Below are positions 52,688 through 61,358 of a DNA stretch of 64,000 bases, piece by piece. The DNA is from Novosphingobium sp. PP1Y (lineage in GTDB: Bacteria; Pseudomonadota; Alphaproteobacteria; Sphingomonadales; Sphingomonadaceae): assembly GCF_000253255.1 (NCBI RefSeq), contig NC_015579.1, forward strand, positions 124,001-188,000, in the 5' to 3' direction. Position numbers and translations under genes: made by a program. The notes below the pieces were generated by a model. That model searched no databases, was not told where the DNA came from, and saw only the letters and a program-made list of their open reading frames with translations. How positions within the stretch are numbered: position 1 is the first letter of the stretch; every line of letters starts with the position of its first letter.

Positions 52688-53449
52688 TCAGAGAGCGCGC
52701 AGCGTCAGCGTGGTGGTGCCGCTGTAGGTGCCGGCGACCAGGCCCTTGTTCACGACCGGAGCGGTGATCGCGATGTTCATGGCCGAGCGCCATGCGCCCT
52801 GCTGCTTGGTCTTCGACAGGTCGTTGGAGCCAACGTTCAGCGACTGGGCCGAACCGCCGGCGACCGAGTTCACGGCAACGCCAGTCCAGGAAGCATTCAC
52901 GGTGTAGGGAATGTTGGCCTGGAATTCGTTGGTGTCGTAACCGCCGGCGGCGGAGTTCACGAGACCCTTGACGTCGTTCTTGGCAATTTCGACTTCGTTG
53001 TTGAAGTTGCAGCCGGCAGTCAGGGATTCGATGTTGGCAGTGGCCGGGCCGACCATCTCGAACGCCGAGTTGACGTTCTCGTTGTTGCCGGTGCGCACGC
53101 CGATCACGCCGAAGTCGATGTTGCGCGCGTTCGAGTTGTTACCCGAGTAGAACGAGCAGTCCTTGTTGACCGAGCCCGAAAGGTGGAACACGACATCGAC
53201 CTGCGGAGTGGCGGTTTCGCTGTCGCTGGGGGCATCGGCGTAGGCGGTGTAGCGGGTGCCGATTCCGAAGGCGATGCCGGTTTCAGCAATAGCCTGAGCA
53301 ATGGCGCCACCGAAGCCCGAGGGGTTGGTAAGCGTGGTGCCACCGAACGCCGTGCTCGCGTAGTGGCGCTGGGCGGTCTGGGCGAGGGCCGGCGAAACGG
53401 TGCCGACGAGAGCGACGGCGGCGACTGCGCCGCAAAGAATCTTCTTCAT
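52688..53449 (-). CDS. Major spore-coat-U-type pilin
   Basis: The 253-aa secreted protein (signal MKKILCGAVAAVALVGTVSPALA) has SVNKDCSFYSGNN, LTAGCNFNNEVEI and a final strand pattern AGTYSGTTTLTLRAL, the hallmark ending of SCPU-type subunits used in donor-strand exchange. It is longer than typical SCPU pilins (150-180 aa) owing to an N-terminal Gly/Ala-rich part. Gene order suggests it is the main shaft subunit. ATG 53449 follows GAGGAAG. Confidence 0.82.
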   Translation of the reverse strand: MKKILCGAVAAVALVGTVSPALAQTAQRHYASTAFGGTTLTNPSGFGGAIAQAIAETGIAFGIGTRYTAYADAPSDSETATPQVDVVFHLSGSVNKDCSFYSGNNSNARNIDFGVIGVRTGNNENVNSAFEMVGPATANIESLTAGCNFNNEVEIAKNDVKGLVNSAAGGYDTNEFQANIPYTVNASWTGVAVNSVAGGSAQSLNVGSNDLSKTKQQGAWRSAMNIAITAPVVNKGLVAGTYSGTTTLTLRAL

Positions 53450-53591
53450 AACTGAACTTCCTCTTCTCTTCCGCTCCTGTCGATTGGCAGGGATGCGGCA
53501 TGACTTTTGCACCGGGCTTCAGGGAAACCGGCAGAGCATCGGTGCCTGCTCCGTCGGGTCTAATCCGGGGACCGGCCCCGGGCAGAAATGG

Positions 53592-54116
53592 CTAAATGGG
53601 CGAAACCGTGATCGTGATGGTCTCGGAATAGGAGCCGGCCAGAAGACCTGCCTCGCCCGAAGGCGTACCGAGCTCGACATCGAGGACCATGCCATCGGTG
53701 GCGATGCCGCCATCGCTGGAAATGACGCCGCCTGCCTGGAGCTGCTTGCTGTTGAACGATCTGGAAACGGTGCGGGCCGCGGGATAACGCACGGGCATCT
53801 CGACGGCGAGGCTGTAAGGCAATGCCCCGCCATAGGGCCCTTGACCATGCGGCATGCTGGCATGGGTCAGTGCCCCATGAGCGCCCTTGATCGTCATCGT
53901 GAATGGAACGTTGCAGTCAAGGTCGACCCTTGTCCGAATGCCCAGACCGCGGCGGTTCAGATCCCCGAAATCCATGTCCGCGATGTTGCCGATCGCGCAG
54001 TGATCACGGATCACGCCTCTGACCGCAATGTCCAGAGACCGGGCATTCTCAACCTCTGCCGCGCCGGCAGGCGCAGCTAGCGCGCTGGTTGCCAGCGCGA
54101 TAAGCATGAAACGCAT
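53592..54116 (-). CDS. Spore-coat-U-type pilin subunit, first gene of pilus operon
   Basis: The 174-aa secreted protein (signal MRFMLIALATSALAAPAGA) has DHCAIGNIADMDFG, VDLDCNVPFTMTI and the donor-strand ending LLAGSYSETITITVSPI. It starts the six-gene pilus operon that runs to 47659. Spore-coat-U pili of this type (Csu in Acinetobacter) mediate surface attachment and biofilm formation. Confidence 0.85.
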   Translation of the reverse strand: MRFMLIALATSALAAPAGAAEVENARSLDIAVRGVIRDHCAIGNIADMDFGDLNRRGLGIRTRVDLDCNVPFTMTIKGAHGALTHASMPHGQGPYGGALPYSLAVEMPVRYPAARTVSRSFNSKQLQAGGVISSDGGIATDGMVLDVELGTPSGEAGLLAGSYSETITITVSPI

Positions 54117-55114
54117 TGATCGCCCCTCTCCTGAGCCGAAGTGGCTCGACTTCCGGACTGCGACTTCCCAAGCGTCCCCACGCTTATGAAAACCGCTATC
54201 CGGCGTTAGCTAACTCCATCTAACTAAAGATATTTCGATTCGCACTACCCAAAATCGAGGTTCTGACGAATTCCCGTGGTCTGCGAATGGCGGCAGGCCC
54301 TCGATAGGCATGAAAACTACGTAGATTCAGCTAGTTAGATTTTCTGAATGGGATTCTGCAGATCACCAGGCAAAGCTCTTCGTCTCGAAACGAGACATAG
54401 CCTGTCTGAGCAGTTAACGTTTGTTAGCTGACAGCGAGATGAAAAATGGTCTCGGCGCGAACTCCATCGCGAAAGATTATGTCACTGCGGTCGATAATGC
54501 GGATTTACGAGGGACTGGTGTCGAAATGCCGCGAATCGACCTCGCAGATTACTGATGGATTCGAATCGCCATTTACGTTTGCCACTATCTTGGCCGATCG
54601 GATTACTTCGATTCGAGGCGCAAGCTTCACGACACATGCTTAATTAGACTTTCTTGGCGCAGCAGATTCGCTTGCAAGTGCCGCGCCGCGCCGGCGGGCA
54701 TGGTAGCGGCACATTTGACTGCGCTCGGGCGAGCCCGTTCATCGTACTTCCGGGATCGCAGGCAATGTGGGTGAGGAGATCTGGGCGGCCGCAGCGCCGC
54801 TGCAGCGCTTCCATTCCGAAGATCTTCTCGATCAGGCCCCGTACGGGAGGGGTCGGTCGGTTCCCCTTGGCGAGCCCTGCTTGGTCTCCTTGGTGCGCGC
54901 TCAAACATTGGTGGCGGCAATGTGAGACATGCCACCTTTTACCCGCACGGCGTCGCGATGGATTGCCGCGCAAGGTGGGATCGGCAAGCAACTCGCCAGG
55001 ATTGCGGGGCAAGAGCCGCTGACTGTGAGCGCCACTGGCGATTGGTGAAGTGTGAACGAGTCTCTCTTCACGCCTTCGAAACCGGATCCGAACTGCACGC
55101 CGATGACTTGCCGA
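54117..55114. promoter_or_regulatory. Upstream region of the pilus operon with clustered dyads
   Basis: Nearly 1 kb without a convincing gene. The half nearest the operon is A/T-rich and contains GTTAGCTAAC (54205-54214), ATCTAACTA (54218-54226) with its complement at 54332-54340, CTACGTAG (54317-54324), GTCTCG-AAA-CGAGAC (54382-54396) and GTTAGCTGAC (54423-54432). The part after 54640 is G/C-rich with low-quality frames on both strands. Confidence 0.5.
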
Positions 55115-55300
55115 TCATTGCAATCCACTTTCCCATCCGCCCCGTTCGGGCAGAAGGCGAAGAGGCTGGCCGGCTATCGCGCCTGCTAAACGCTCAAGTT
55201 TGAGCAGGGTAACCTGACGCTCCCCTCTCTCGAACTTGGCTATGTCTGAACGGTCAATGCCGGACTCGAAGGCTGAAGTGCATCGCGCGAATGCCTGATG
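55115..55300 (-). pseudogene. XRE-type helix-turn-helix remnant
   Basis: The minus strand reads SGIDRSDIAKFERGERQVTL followed by LKLERLAGAIAGQP, a clear XRE recognition-helix pattern, ending at TGA 55115-55117. The frame has a stop just upstream and no start codon, so it is a fragment. A complete XRE-containing gene follows at 55376. Confidence 0.45.
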
Positions 55301-55375
55301 TCCGGTTCAAATGAGGGTAAAGTCTGCGTTTGTCCGACTGAATTTTCGTTTCCAAGAAGGATCCTTAAAGCAGGC

Positions 55376-56068
55376 CTAAATCTCAATTAGAATTCTTATT
55401 TTCTCAGACCTAACGCCTAATTTTTGTCCGATTTCATGCTTTATGATTTCAATTTCGCTATTTGAACTCACGAGTTTGCAGGCGGGCTGACTAAATGGCA
55501 TGGATGTTTCGTCGCAATTCTCTTGAATTAAATCGATCTCGGAAATGCCCAAGGCCCGTGCAATAACCTTCATCGCCTCCTGACGAGGGGCGACGGTTCC
55601 TTTTTCCCACTTCCAGAGTGTAGGCCGACTAACCTTGAGGCGCTCTGCCAGTTCCACCATCGTCAGGCCTCTTTTCATTCGCCACTGCCGAATGCGAGGG
55701 CCTATCGACTCGGCTGACCAAGTGTCATCCGATTGTGTCACTTCCGGCTTTTGAATCTTGACCTTCCGAAGCTCCCTGTATGTCACTGACTTATCGAAAT
55801 CACAGGCAAAGATGTCCGCATTTTCCCATCGCACTATACCAAGGCGTGTGTGCCCGTCCGGGAAAATTATGTGAAATGATTCGCCAATGAGCAGTGAAAC
55901 ATCAGATCGGAACAAGATGCCGGATCTGCTAAGCTTGGATACCGAGACTGGCACGTCGGGCTCACCCAAAAACCGGGTATCACGCCTTGAGAGGTCGAGG
56001 CGCCTGGAGAGCGGATGATCCGCGCGGCGCTTGCTGATCTCGATATCGAAGCTGGGCATTACAGTCAT
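55376..56068 (-). CDS. PilZ-like domain fused to XRE DNA-binding domain
   Basis: The 230-aa protein joins a PilZ-like beta domain (about residues 25-100: RRLDLSRRDTRFLG, KLSRSGILFRSDV, LGIVRWENADIFACDFD) to an XRE helix-turn-helix (123-182: MVELAERLKVSRPTLWKWEKG). The (D/N)xSxxG motif reads KLSRSG, so nucleotide binding is uncertain. The last 35 residues may oligomerise. Start may be ATG 56059 instead of 56068. It lies upstream of the pilus operon on the same strand, so it is a good candidate for its c-di-GMP-linked regulator. Confidence 0.72.
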   Translation of the reverse strand: MTVMPSFDIEISKRRADHPLSRRLDLSRRDTRFLGEPDVPVSVSKLSRSGILFRSDVSLLIGESFHIIFPDGHTRLGIVRWENADIFACDFDKSVTYRELRKVKIQKPEVTQSDDTWSAESIGPRIRQWRMKRGLTMVELAERLKVSRPTLWKWEKGTVAPRQEAMKVIARALGISEIDLIQENCDETSMPFSQPACKLVSSNSEIEIIKHEIGQKLGVRSEKIRILIEI

Positions 56069-56084
56069 CGAACGAACCTATCCA

Positions 56085-56124
56085 TCGGTTAATGCCTTAG
56101 ATATATATCGTAGTCGTTAACCGA
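56085..56124. promoter_or_regulatory. Inverted repeat before the PilZ-XRE gene
   Basis: TCGGTTAA (56085-56092) and TTAACCGA (56117-56124) form a perfect 8-bp dyad with 24 bp between, spanning an A/T-rich core (ATATATAT). Its position 17 bp before the start suggests autoregulation. Confidence 0.5.
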
Positions 56125-56435
56125 AGTATACTTCCAGTGATGATGAGAGCAGCAAGTCGCTACCTGCGTCTGACGGTGCAGATCGTTTCATTTGGAGGCG
56201 ATAGTCTGCGAAGTGCTTGTGCATCTCGTCCACCCGGGACGCAGCGAGCAGTCTGTTCGCGGAGCCTTTCTGACGGCTGCGACGCAGCTTTAGGCAGGGA
56301 TGCCGACGATGACACATCGCAAAGGCAGCTAAAGGCGCAGGCAAGCGAATGGACGCCATCGGGACCTCAGGCGCCCTTGTTGGCGAAACGGCCATCTGCC
56401 CGGAATGCATTTCGGTCCATTGGTGCGCTTGCAGT
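56125..56435. other. Intergenic region downstream of PepSY gene 2
   Basis: About 310 bp without a supported gene. Frames here overlap the end of the PepSY gene in other phases. Confidence 0.4.
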
Positions 56436-57524
56436 TCAGGAGCTGCGTGCCGCTGGTGCCCGCGGCTGCATCACCTTGCGCCGGGGTCTTGCGAACCAGA
56501 AGCTCCAGACAGCGAGCGATCCCAGCATGGTGAGGGCCAGTCCAGAGAGCGTCATCACGATGCGAAAGGCCAGCCCACCGACTTTGGCTGCATGAAGTGG
56601 ATAGAGCGCGTTGTAGCCGATGACGGTCCAGGACAGGTCAGAGGCATCGCGCGCAGCGACGAGGTTCCCCGTATCCGCCGCGAACCAGACGGTCGTGCGC
56701 CCATTGGGCAGCCACTCCTGTTGCCCCCGCATGCGCAGGGTGATCAACCCGCTGTCATTGCGGGGCAGCGATAGGCTGCGGACTCCCGCATCGGGGAAGC
56801 GCCGGCGTGCGCTTACTATCATTGCAGCCCAATCGAGATCCCTCGCGACGGCTACGGGCCGGTAGCTCGGTGCGGCAAGAGCATGGCTGATTTCTTCCGG
56901 TGCGCCGGGCCCGAACAGGACGGCCGCCATTGGACGAAATACGAGCACGGCGCCGGTCACAAGCGAAACTGCGAGCAAGGGGGCGAAGACGGCGCCGAGA
57001 TCGCGGTGATGTCGCAAGATTGCAGGGCGGGTGAGGCGTGGCGGTACAAGCCGGAACCGGAAAGTCTTGCGTGGGCGCCACCAGAGGATGAGACCGCTGA
57101 TCACGAAGAACAGCCCGCACAGGGCGGCAATGCCGATCACGAACTCGCCGCGCTCGCCAGCAAACAGGTGATGGTGAAGATCGAAGATCCAGAGCTCGGG
57201 CCGCTGCCACTGACTGGACCAGGTAGTTACCCGATCGCCTGTCTGTGTGACGTAGGCGCCCGCTCCATCGGCGAAGGCGAGGCGATCGAGGCCGAAATCG
57301 GCAGTCGCGAAAGTGATCGATTGCGGCCTGTTGGCAGCACCTGTCATCAGGCGCTGCGCCGTTTCGGCCAGCAGGGCCGTCTCCTGCACTTGCGGGTCGC
57401 TGCTATGGGGAAGCGTGATCCACGCATCCTTGTGCAGCAGGATCGTCCCCGTCAGGCCGAGCAGTGCCAGCAGGAGGCCGATGAGGCCCCCTGTCCAGCG
57501 GTGCAGGGTGTCGAGCAGCTTCAT
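56436..57524 (-). CDS. PepSY-domain inner membrane protein 2
   Basis: The 362-aa protein has four membrane helices (LHRWTGGLIGLLLALLGLTG, then GIAALCGLFFVISGLILWW, FAPLLAVSLVTGAVLVF and a final one ending AVWSFWF) and periplasmic PepSY-type segments with LHHHLFAGERG. It is encoded right after a TonB receptor and likely assists metal release or reduction. ATG 57524 is preferred; a GTG at 57536 is also possible. Confidence 0.85.
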   Translation of the reverse strand: MKLLDTLHRWTGGLIGLLLALLGLTGTILLHKDAWITLPHSSDPQVQETALLAETAQRLMTGAANRPQSITFATADFGLDRLAFADGAGAYVTQTGDRVTTWSSQWQRPELWIFDLHHHLFAGERGEFVIGIAALCGLFFVISGLILWWRPRKTFRFRLVPPRLTRPAILRHHRDLGAVFAPLLAVSLVTGAVLVFRPMAAVLFGPGAPEEISHALAAPSYRPVAVARDLDWAAMIVSARRRFPDAGVRSLSLPRNDSGLITLRMRGQQEWLPNGRTTVWFAADTGNLVAARDASDLSWTVIGYNALYPLHAAKVGGLAFRIVMTLSGLALTMLGSLAVWSFWFARPRRKVMQPRAPAARSS

Positions 57525-57537
57525 GACTGCCGGCACG

Positions 57538-59706
57538 TCAGAAGCGATAGTCCCAACCGAAGGTGAAGTTGCGTCCGCGCCCAGCGAAGAAGTGGGCGTT
57601 GTCGGTGGGGCGCACGGTCTGGGTATAGTAGTCGATGTAGAACGTATCGAAGATGTTCTGGGCCGCCAGTGTCAGGGCGCCGAAGCCGGTTTCGTAGCGC
57701 AGGCTCACGTCCGTGACGTCGTAGCCATCGAAAGCGTACGTGTCGCTGAAGTTACCGGGTGTGCGCTCGAATTTGCGGGACAGGAAAAGCAGCGTCTGGA
57801 CCCGCGCAGAGAATGGGCCGCTACGGTAGCTGGCGGCCAGGTTCAGGCGGTCGGGTGAGATGTTGGCGCCGTCGAGATCCCGGTCCACGGTGTCGATGCC
57901 ATCATTTGATCCGTCGGTGCGGCCGATAAGGTGGGCGTATCCGGCTGAGAGCAGGAGACCGGGGAGCGGTGTCTTGGCCGACAGGTTGATCTCCAACCCC
58001 TCGATTTCCACCCGCTGCCGCTGGACTTCGAAGACCCCGCCGGTCCGCACCAAGAGCGAGCCGTTCTTGCTGGTGGACCAGAAATAGGCGGCGCTCGCAT
58101 CGAGCGGCCCGCGTTTCGCTTCTATGCCGATTTCGCGGTTGTTCGAGACGATCGGACTGATGTTCACATAGTCGTCGATGTCCACCCCTGCCGAGTTGAC
58201 GGCGCGTGCAATGCGGCCAACGTCGGGGACGGTATAGCCTTCCGCATAGCTGGCATAGGCGCGCAGGCCGGCGACCGGCTCAAGGATGACGCCGCCGTTG
58301 AACAGCGTGTCGCTGAACCTGGGCGTGCCTCCCGAAACATCGAAGCCGCCATAGCTGGCCAGCGTCGTGTAGTCGTCGATGGAGATCTTCACGTCTTCGT
58401 AGCGCAGGCCGCCGGCAAGGCGCAGCTTGTCGTCCAGCAGGGCCAGATTGAACTGCGCGAAGGGCGCGATGCTGCGATAATCCGTAGGCGGAACCCAGCT
58501 GCGATCGGTAGCGATCAGACGCTGTTCGGTCGCGTCATACAGCACATCGAGGCCAAGCGTTGCCGTCAGTGCTTCCAGACCGGGAACCTTGCGCTCGTAG
58601 GAGAGCTTGCCGCCATACTTGCGGCTGCGGTTCTGCGACTGGTCGAACAGTGAGCCGAAAGGCGCGATGGAGGCGTCCTGAAAAGTGGCGATGAATTGCT
58701 CGCCGGCGATGACCGGTTCGCCGCCGTATGTGTCGCGCGAGCGGTTCCAGAACAGCTGGGCCATGAGACTGCCGCCCCACAGGTCGCTGTCGGTCAGCGT
58801 CAGTGCCGCGCTTTCCGTTCGGTTCGTCGCCGACTTGCCCGGCGGCGTCCCGCGCACCGATGTCGTCGGCAGATCGATGGTGTAGTCCCCATTCTCGGGG
58901 ACGTAGTCGCCTTCGCCTTCCAGTTCGAAACGACTCAGCATCAGGTCGAGCCGTGCGGTATCCGAAAGCGCGTAGCCGAAACGGCCGAAGACGGACCAGG
59001 AACGGCTATCCTGCGTTTCGCCCTGGGTCAGGTCGGCGCCGATACGGCGACCTTTGCCATCGTAGTAGACGCCGCGCTTGTGGAAGGCGGCGCCAACGGT
59101 CGCATCGAAGCGTCCGCCACGCCAACCGATCAGGCCCGCGACCTTGCCGCCGATGCCGTCGCTGCTGAAGCCGTTGTCCGCATTCCCCTGCACCATGACG
59201 CGGCCGGAAATTCCGTCATGTTGCGCAGGCCCCACCGTCACCTGGTTGACGATGCCCCCGGTGCCGCCGATGCCCTGGAGCGCATTCGAACCGTAGATCA
59301 CCTCGACCCGGTCGACGAAGAACGGATCGATGGTGAAGCCGTCGCGTGCCCCGTCGCGCAGCGGGGCTGACTGGGGAATGCCGTTGATTGCATAGAGCGG
59401 AGACCTGCCGCGCAGCGTCTCTCCGGCTCCTGACAGTTTCTGACGGGTCGGCGAGAAGGAGGGCGTGAGGGCGGACACCGCGTCGACAACGGAACCGCCG
59501 ATCGCCACTTGCTGTGTAAGCGTCGCATTGTCGAGAACATCGATCGTCATCGGCAAGGCATTGGCGGGCAACTCGGTGCGTGCCGCGGTTACGATAATGG
59601 GAGCATCTGCATTCGCATCAAAGTTGACCGGAGTCTGGGCGAGGGCCGGAGCAGAACCGATGGTCATCGGCAAAACGAGCAGGGCGCGGCGAAACTTGGC
59701 GGACAT
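57538..59706 (-). CDS. TonB-dependent receptor, iron/siderophore type
   Basis: The 722-aa receptor has a signal peptide, a TonB-box-like APIIVTAART, a plug (MTIDVLDNATLTQQVAIGGS, RVEVIYGSNALQG) and a barrel ending in FTFGWDYRF with terminal Phe. Repeated mention of a catecholate-like plug and the adjoining PepSY gene suggest ferric-siderophore uptake. A Fur-box-like site lies about 45 bp upstream. Confidence 0.88.
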   Translation of the reverse strand: MSAKFRRALLVLPMTIGSAPALAQTPVNFDANADAPIIVTAARTELPANALPMTIDVLDNATLTQQVAIGGSVVDAVSALTPSFSPTRQKLSGAGETLRGRSPLYAINGIPQSAPLRDGARDGFTIDPFFVDRVEVIYGSNALQGIGGTGGIVNQVTVGPAQHDGISGRVMVQGNADNGFSSDGIGGKVAGLIGWRGGRFDATVGAAFHKRGVYYDGKGRRIGADLTQGETQDSRSWSVFGRFGYALSDTARLDLMLSRFELEGEGDYVPENGDYTIDLPTTSVRGTPPGKSATNRTESAALTLTDSDLWGGSLMAQLFWNRSRDTYGGEPVIAGEQFIATFQDASIAPFGSLFDQSQNRSRKYGGKLSYERKVPGLEALTATLGLDVLYDATEQRLIATDRSWVPPTDYRSIAPFAQFNLALLDDKLRLAGGLRYEDVKISIDDYTTLASYGGFDVSGGTPRFSDTLFNGGVILEPVAGLRAYASYAEGYTVPDVGRIARAVNSAGVDIDDYVNISPIVSNNREIGIEAKRGPLDASAAYFWSTSKNGSLLVRTGGVFEVQRQRVEIEGLEINLSAKTPLPGLLLSAGYAHLIGRTDGSNDGIDTVDRDLDGANISPDRLNLAASYRSGPFSARVQTLLFLSRKFERTPGNFSDTYAFDGYDVTDVSLRYETGFGALTLAAQNIFDTFYIDYYTQTVRPTDNAHFFAGRGRNFTFGWDYRF

Positions 59707-59750
59707 GTGATCTCCCTTTCGGCCGAGCGATTAGGGAAATGCCCATGATC

Positions 59751-59769
59751 TTGCAAGTCATTATCAATA
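59751..59769 (-). promoter_or_regulatory. Candidate Fur box before the TonB receptor
   Basis: On the minus strand TATTGATAATGACTTGCAA contains GATAATGA and resembles one half of the Fur consensus; the second half is imperfect. It lies upstream of an iron-type receptor, which supports the call. Confidence 0.45.
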
Positions 59770-59886
59770 GAGCTGCGATGAGAGGGTAGTCCATTCCATT
59801 CAGTGCATGGCGGGCCGCGACTTTGCTTTCGGCAGACGGGCATGACGACAAACCCACATTTGTGCTGATGTGGGCTCGTGAAAATT

Positions 59887-59912
59887 GGCGAGGGTCCCAG
59901 GCGAGGGTCCCA
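59887..59912 (+). repeat. 13-bp tandem repeat at the antitoxin start
   Basis: GGCGAGGGTCCCA occurs twice in direct tandem; the last A of the second copy is the first base of the start codon at 59912. The duplication doubles the ribosome-binding-site sequence. Confidence 0.7.
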
Positions 59913-60166
59913 TGAGCCGGCTTACAATCGACATTTCTGAACAACAGCACCAGAGCTCGAAGGCCTTGGCCGCCTTGCAAGGCAAGACGATCAGGCAATA
60001 TGCGATCGAACGGCTTTTCCCGGCCAATGCGGGTACCGATCAGGCATGGCAGGAACTGAAAGCACTTCTGAATGAGCGCGTTGCCCAAGGTCTGGCGGGC
60101 GGCATTTCAGTCAAAAGTGTCGGCACGATACTGGATGAAGAACCCGGCGAGGATAGCCGGGATTGA
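59912..60166 (+). CDS. RHH antitoxin of a ParDE-type module (toxin broken)
   Basis: The 84-aa protein begins SRLTIDISEQQHQSSKALAA and contains GKTIRQYAIERLFP and WQELKALLNERVAQG, typical of a common antitoxin family in plasmids. It overlaps the start of the following ParE-like frame. That toxin has a premature stop, so the antitoxin is probably left without its partner. Intact itself. Confidence 0.82.
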   Translation: MSRLTIDISEQQHQSSKALAALQGKTIRQYAIERLFPANAGTDQAWQELKALLNERVAQGLAGGISVKSVGTILDEEPGEDSRD

Positions 60167-60474
60167 CTGCTCCCTATGTTCTGACGGCGGCAGCCGAAGA
60201 CGACTTGCGTTCGATCATCCGCTAGACCCGCAAGCAATGGGGAAATGCACAGGTTCGTTCCTACATTTTCAAGCTCGAACAAGGTATGGTTCGCCTTGCG
60301 ATTGGGCTGGGATCGCTCAAGAAGATGAGTGAATTCCACCCGGGACTTCGGATGGTTCACTGCGAAAACCACTTTATCTCTTGTCTGCCACGCGAGGCCG
60401 AACCGGTGCTCATCGTCGCAGTCCTTCACGAGCGTATGGATCTGGTGATGCGTTTGGAGAGCAGACTGTCATAG
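60163..60474 (+). pseudogene. ParE-like toxin with nonsense codon
   Basis: From TTG 60163 the frame reads APYVLTAAAEDDLRSIIR, TAG (60223-60225), then QWGNAQVRSYIFKL and later EFHPGLRMVHCENHFISCLP and LIVAVLHERMDLVMRLESRL. This is a complete ParE toxin interrupted at codon 21. Reinitiation downstream would lose the first helix, so the toxin is probably inactive. Confidence 0.88.
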
Positions 60475-60753
60475 GCCGAGCCTGACAGATTTGCGGGCGC
60501 CCTTCGCAATCCCTGTGCCGCAAAGCCCTTGTTACACAGGGTTCGTCTATCGAAGATGCGGATGCCCGATATCGATAGTTTGTCGTCACGGCGCCAACGG
60601 TTGTCCTCATTCGATCAGTTTGGGATGTCGCGCTCCTCTGGCGAGGCGCGTCGCGTCCGTTCTGGTTGAGAGAGTTAGAGGAGGGAAGGGGATTGGCCGT
60701 GACGGGTTTTGAGCTGGGAGAGAGGCTCCCGGCGCCCGTCAGGGAGATTTCCC
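60475..60753 (+). promoter_or_regulatory. Leader region of the DUF932 gene with hairpin
   Basis: TGACGGG (60700-60706) and CCCGTCA (60735-60741) can pair around an inner GGGAG/CTCCC stem, just before AGGGAGATTTCCC and the start at 60754. The hairpin could control translation. The rest of the gap holds nothing recognised. Confidence 0.4.
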
Positions 60754-61272
60754 ATGACACAGGTGGAAGTTCTGGACGGCGCTCGCAAACAGGCAAGTGG
60801 CTACAAGGTTGACGTTGGCCGCGGCGAGCGGATCGGTCGTGTCTCCTCGGAATGGTTCTCCCGGCCCGATGACGAACGCTACCTTTCCTTGTCCCAGCTG
60901 TTCGAGGCCGTCCACGGCCGTGCCGAACGCAGTCGGACCCGGACGCTGGAGAGCGCCGAGATCCGGGTGGAGGCGAGCCGCGATGATGCAGAGCGCCTAT
61001 CGCTGATGCTGCCGGGCTCAGACCAGCCGGTTGCGCCCACGCACTGGAGCTTCGGTCAGCTCGCCAGTCTGGTTGGCGCACCGGCCGCCTATCTGCGCCA
61101 GCTGCCCACGCCGCTGACCGGTATCAACCTCCAGTATGGCCTGACCGCACATCGCGCCGAGCAGGTGAAAACGCTCGAGGCCGAGGATGGTCGTGTCGAA
61201 CTGCGGGCCGTGACCGGGCCCGATTATGGCCGTTATCTGAACAGTCAACCTGTCTCACCGACGGCTCACTAA
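60754..61272 (+). pseudogene. DUF932 plasmid protein, C-terminally truncated
   Basis: The 172-aa product keeps the N-terminal half of DUF932 (phage/plasmid-like) proteins, including HWSFGQLASLVGAPAAYLRQLP and LRAVTGPDYGRYLNS, but stops at the point where the family normally continues for another 150 residues or more. ATG 60754 follows AGGGAGATTTCCC. The break comes within 90 bp of the ArdC-like gene, so a deletion is likely. DUF932 genes are common on sphingomonad and proteobacterial plasmids. Confidence 0.75.
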
Positions 61273-61358
61273 TCTTTCCATCGCACCGCTGAGCCCCGTG
61301 CGCGCCCCGATGCGGGCGATGCCGACGTGCGCTCGCGGCCATTTCCCAGGAGATGAAC

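Noticed and set aside
54644..55022. Overlapping frames upstream of the pilus operon
   Set aside because: Arg/Pro-rich on both strands with no start signals; only the XRE fragment at 55115-55300 has convincing residues.
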